Shown: positions 61,252 to 64,000 of the stretch, piece after piece
How the letters are laid out: every line of letters starts with the position of its first letter
Numbering within the stretch: position 1 is the stretch's first letter
Source of the DNA: Acidimicrobiia bacterium
GTDB taxonomy: Bacteria; Actinomycetota; Acidimicrobiia; Spongiisociales; UBA4744
Direction: 5' to 3'
DNA length: 64,000 nucleotides
Assembly: GCA_029863625.1 (NCBI GenBank)
Contig: JAOTUY010000004.1
Location: 1 to 64,000 of the forward strand
The notes under the pieces: model-generated
What the model was told of the DNA's origin: nothing
Databases searched by the model: none
The model's input: only the letters and a program-made list of their open reading frames with translations
Position numbers and translations under genes: made by a program

Positions 61252-61703
61252 GGGCCACCCGGCTCAAGGCGGCCGGCATTGGCGCGGCCGTCGTTCTGGT
61301 CGATCAACTGACCAAGGCGTGGGCACGTTCTGCTCTCGATGACTCGATGATTGACGTTATCCCCGGATTCTTGCGCTTGGCTCTGGCCGAGAACTCAGGT
61401 GCTGCGTTTGGGTTCTTCCGAGGCGGTGGAGAGATCATCGCCGTTTTCGCAGTCGTGGCGGTGGGCGTCATCTTCTTTGCTTTCCGGGCAATCGATCACT
61501 GGGGGGACCTCATCGGTCTCGGATTGGTGCTCGGTGGAGCCGTCGGTAATCTCGTCGACCGTCTGACTCGCGGTGATGGTCTGCTGGACGGGCGAGTTAC
61601 CGATTGGATCGAACTTTGGTTCATACCGAATTTCAACGTCGCCGACGCATCCATATCCATCGGTGTCGCCCTGGTGCTGTTGGGGGCTCTTCGCAGACCA
61701 TGA
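61233..61703 (+). CDS. lspA: Lipoprotein signal peptidase
   Basis: Aspartic peptidase removing signal peptides from prolipoproteins in the membrane. No ATG is available; TTG 61233 (or GTG 61224) fits best, inside the end of the zinc-finger gene. The 156-residue product has four membrane segments, AENSGAAFGFF near 52, and the catalytic aspartates D109 (GNLVDRL) and D138 (NVADASISIG). Confidence 0.9.
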   Translation: MRATSLRATRLKAAGIGAAVVLVDQLTKAWARSALDDSMIDVIPGFLRLALAENSGAAFGFFRGGGEIIAVFAVVAVGVIFFAFRAIDHWGDLIGLGLVLGGAVGNLVDRLTRGDGLLDGRVTDWIELWFIPNFNVADASISIGVALVLLGALRRP

Positions 61704-61871
61704 ACTACCGCGCTGCGACCTACCTACCCTCTCGGGTCTCACAATCTGGCCAACGGGGGCAGACACCCTCTGACGCCCCTGTCTGCATCCTTCTCCCTGA
61801 TGCAGTTCGTCCACTGCTTGCCTCGATGTCCTGGACAGTGACGTCGAATGGCTCGGTGATACGAAGACCGT
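61704..61871. other. Spacer between lspA and rluD
   Basis: 168 bp without a supported gene. GCAGACA and TGTCTGC are inverted (7 bp, 14-nt loop, about 61761-61788), with no T-run. A TACGAA hexamer 6 nt before ATG 61872 could be a weak leaderless -10. Confidence 0.4.
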
Positions 61872-62786
61872 ATGGGTAGGACACAGCACGTCGTGACGAC
61901 CGACCTGGCCGGCGAACGAGCGGACAAGGTCGTCGCGGTCGTGGCGGGTCTCAGCCGGGCGGCAGCACGTTCCTTGATCGACCGGGGATTGGTGACTGTG
62001 CAGGGCGAGCCGGTCGACCCCAAACAGCGGCTCGTCGAAGGCGTTGAGCTGGACATCGAGATGCCCGTTCTGCATCGGCTCGAGCCCGAGCCAATCCCGC
62101 TGGTCGTCCGGTATGAGGACGACCATGTGGCTGTTGTCGAAAAGCCGGCCGGGATGGTCGTTCATCCAGGTGCCGGCCGGGCAACCGGCACCCTCGCCGC
62201 GGGTCTGCTCGCCCGCTGGCCCAAGGTGGAAGGCGTCGGCGCGGCCGATCGATGGGGTATCGTCCACCGCCTCGACCGTGAGGTTTCCGGTCTTCTGGTT
62301 GTTGCTTTGACAGAGGTTGCCTACGAGGTGCTGGTCGCTTCGCTCGCCCGGCGGTCCGTTGTCAGGGACTACCGGGCCCTGGTGTGGGGAGCTTTTGACG
62401 CGGCCACCGGCACCATCGATGCTCCCATCGGGCGGGATTCCCGGTCTCCCGCCCGGATGGCGACGCAGGTGGAAGGGCGCCCTTCGCGGACCCACTTCCG
62501 CCGGACGGCCTACTGGTCCCAGGCCGACCTATCGATGCTGGACGTAAGCCTCGAGACCGGTCGCACCCATCAGATCAGGGTCCATCTCGCTTCGATCGGA
62601 CATCCGGTGGTCGGTGATCGTGCCTACGGCCGGCCCGGCCCTCCGGGTATCGATCCCCACCGGGTCTGGCTGCACGCGGCTCACCTCGAATTCGACCATC
62701 CGGTCATCCACCAGAAGATTTCGGTGGATTCGCCCCTCCCCGAAGAGCTTCATGAGTCCTTGGGAGCGCTTGGACCGCCTGACTGA
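61872..62786 (+). CDS. rluD: RluA-family pseudouridine synthase
   Basis: The 304-residue protein has an N-terminal S4 RNA-binding domain (about 10-65) and a pseudouridine synthase core. Catalytic D135 is in VHRLDREVSGLLVVA; the usual Thr after RLDRE is Val. YEDDHVAVVEKPAGMVVHPG and LETGRTHQIRVHLASIGHPVVGD are family motifs. RluD (23S rRNA helix 69) is the most likely member after lspA; RluC-type specificity is possible. Confidence 0.9.
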   Translation: MGRTQHVVTTDLAGERADKVVAVVAGLSRAAARSLIDRGLVTVQGEPVDPKQRLVEGVELDIEMPVLHRLEPEPIPLVVRYEDDHVAVVEKPAGMVVHPGAGRATGTLAAGLLARWPKVEGVGAADRWGIVHRLDREVSGLLVVALTEVAYEVLVASLARRSVVRDYRALVWGAFDAATGTIDAPIGRDSRSPARMATQVEGRPSRTHFRRTAYWSQADLSMLDVSLETGRTHQIRVHLASIGHPVVGDRAYGRPGPPGIDPHRVWLHAAHLEFDHPVIHQKISVDSPLPEELHESLGALGPPD

Positions 62787-62831
62787 ACGAACTGTCCGCG
62801 TTCCGGTATCCGCCATCCGAGGGTGCTAATG

Positions 62832-62856
62832 GCTGATAACGGACAGCCGATAACTG
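62832..62856. repeat. Short imperfect repeat in the rluD/pfkA convergent gap
   Basis: GGCTGATAAC and AGCCGATAAC are near-direct repeats 14 bp apart, and GGCT/AGCC can also pair. It may be a weak bidirectional stop signal. It resembles the other degenerate intergenic repeats only loosely. Confidence 0.35.
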
Positions 62857-63888
62857 CTACCCGAAGAAGGTCCGGGCGACGTCGTAGGTGGCCTCATCGA
62901 CACCGCGGATGTCGGCGCACGCCTCGTCGAGCGGCACCGGAACGATATTCGGGCCCTTGGCGGCAACCATGACGCCGTGAGTCCCGGCCACCGCCAGATC
63001 GGCCGCCACTACCCCCAGCCTGGTACCGAGCACACGGTCGAAAGCGGTTGGTGTGCCACCCCGCTGCAAGTGACCAAGCACGGTGACCCGGGTCTCGAAT
63101 CCGGTTAGTTTCTCGAGCGCCGGAGCGATCTGATAAGCAACTCCGCCCAGTCGCTTGAAACCAAACTCGTCGACCTCGGCCTCCCGCGGGTTGGCCGTCG
63201 GCGGTGGTTCGATGCCTTCCGCCACGACGACTACCGAATAGGAGTGTCCATGGCGATGGCGGGAGCGGATCACGTCGGCGACTTCGTCCAAGTCATAAGG
63301 TATTTCGGGGATGAGCACCGCGTCGGCTCCACCTGCGATTCCGGCGTAGGTTGCGATCCAACCTTTGGTACGCCCCATCACCTCGACCAGCATGATCCGG
63401 TTGTGAGATTCCGCCGTTGTCGTGATTCTGTCGATCGCTTCGGTGGCGATCTCGAGCGCGGTATCGAAACCAAACGTCCAGTCGGTGGCGGCGATATCGT
63501 TGTCGATTGTCTTGGGTACCCCAACGACCTTCAGTCCTTCGTTGGAGAGCTTCAGCGCCGAAAGCAACGTTCCGTCGCCTCCAATGACTATCAGGGAATC
63601 GATGCCGTTCCGTTCGATGGTCTTGCGAACACTTTCGTAGCCATCGCCATGCACATACGGGTCCATCCGAGAAGTCCCGAGAATCGTCCCTCCCCGGGCC
63701 AGGATGCCCCGCACCGAGTCTCGGTCGAGTGACCGGGTCCGCCCCTGCATCAGCCCTTCCCATCCATTGAGAACGCCGACCGCCTCGGCTCCGTGACGCT
63801 CCGTCGCTCGGGTCACAACCGCGCGGATCACCGCATTGAGACCGGGACAGTCGCCGCCGGCGGTGAGGACTCCGATCACATTGCTCAT
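62857..63888 (-). CDS. pfkA: 6-phosphofructokinase (group III-like)
   Basis: Phosphorylates fructose 6-phosphate. The 343-residue protein has GGDCPGLNAV near 11, GGDGT at 103-107 and PKTIDND at 125-131. The glycine equivalent to E. coli Gly104 favours ATP. The lysine at the Gly124 position is seen in PPi-dependent and group III (actinomycete) enzymes, so the phosphoryl donor is not certain. GGAGAGG lies about 5 nt before ATG 63888. It follows another gene by 30 nt. Confidence 0.93.
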   Translation of the reverse strand: MSNVIGVLTAGGDCPGLNAVIRAVVTRATERHGAEAVGVLNGWEGLMQGRTRSLDRDSVRGILARGGTILGTSRMDPYVHGDGYESVRKTIERNGIDSLIVIGGDGTLLSALKLSNEGLKVVGVPKTIDNDIAATDWTFGFDTALEIATEAIDRITTTAESHNRIMLVEVMGRTKGWIATYAGIAGGADAVLIPEIPYDLDEVADVIRSRHRHGHSYSVVVVAEGIEPPPTANPREAEVDEFGFKRLGGVAYQIAPALEKLTGFETRVTVLGHLQRGGTPTAFDRVLGTRLGVVAADLAVAGTHGVMVAAKGPNIVPVPLDEACADIRGVDEATYDVARTFFG

Positions 63889-63918
63889 ACGGGCCTCTCC
63901 GAGTGGCTCAGCGGACTC

Positions 63919-64000
63919 CTAATAGAGGAACATGGGTTTGCCGGTTACGTGGCGAACCTTGGCCCGATAGTTGTCCGCGTCGTACAGTTCGGTGACATCC
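63919..64000 (-). CDS. 3' end of an unidentified gene upstream of pfkA
   Basis: Minus-strand frame open from the window edge to TAG (63921-63919), ending DVTELYDADNYRAKVRHVTG then KPMFLY. Only 26 residues are visible, too few to assign a family. Codon use looks coding and the spacing to pfkA suggests a shared transcript. Confidence 0.55.
   Translation of the reverse strand, partial: DVTELYDADNYRAKVRHVTGKPMFLY

Overview
The window is GC-rich, gene-dense bacterial chromosome with short gaps and many 4-nt ATGA/GTGA gene overlaps. It looks actinobacterial. Evidence: a dcw cluster without ftsA that runs ftsZ-pgeF-yggS-sepF-yggT-divIVA, a DUF3040 membrane protein, an ileS T-box leader without a terminator, a dissociated fabD-fabH-fabG-acpP-fabF set, and many -10 hexamers only 6-9 nt from start codons (leaderless transcripts). 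A deep-branching lineage such as Acidimicrobiia is plausible, but this is inference; there is no rRNA here to settle it. I see no tRNA or rRNA gene, CRISPR array, insertion sequence or prophage.

Layout. 1-6115 (minus strand): branched-chain amino acid operon ilvB-ilvN-ilvC-leuA-leuB(partial), driven by a TTGACA/CATACT promoter and an attenuator with an 11-residue leader peptide rich in Ile/Val/Leu. 6208-9119: small hypotheticals and an NYN-domain coiled-coil protein. 9220-10902: ilvD, which completes Ile/Val synthesis, divergent from queG. 12267-15867: a zinc-finger membrane protein, a small membrane protein and a metallophosphoesterase, then an SRPBCC protein, an ArsA/GET3-like ATPase and a 62-aa protein. 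15959-23240: carbon and amino acid metabolism (ROK glucokinase, DUF1232, LLM oxidoreductase, aminotransferase, glucan phosphorylase, threonine aldolase). 23398-27684: type II fatty acid synthesis. 27785-31310: membrane proteins, NUDIX hydrolase, histidine phosphatase, DNA polymerase IV. 31395-37969: DUF3040, MerR regulator, moxR-DUF58-transglutaminase operon, two small conserved proteins. 38039-39806: degenerate resolvase-like protein, HNH endonuclease, UspA. 40100-56977: division and cell wall (dcw) cluster from mraZ to divIVA. 56988-60420: ileS with its T-box. 60520-64000: DUF167, DksA/TraR-type zinc finger, lspA, RluA-family synthase, pfkA and the 3' end of one more gene.

The genes combine into four visible programmes: Ile/Val/Leu synthesis under attenuation and Ile-tRNA charging under a T-box; FAS II; peptidoglycan precursor synthesis, septation and polar growth from a MraZ-type promoter; and glycogen/glucose use (glgP, glk, pfkA).

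The most unusual structure is a dispersed family of short tandem arrays of a 7-bp unit (about RGTTCYY or RGTACYY and reverse complements). They lie almost only in intergenic gaps, mostly at 3' gene ends, sometimes reach into the stop codon, and in two gaps occur as facing inverted pairs. No known element I recognise explains them.
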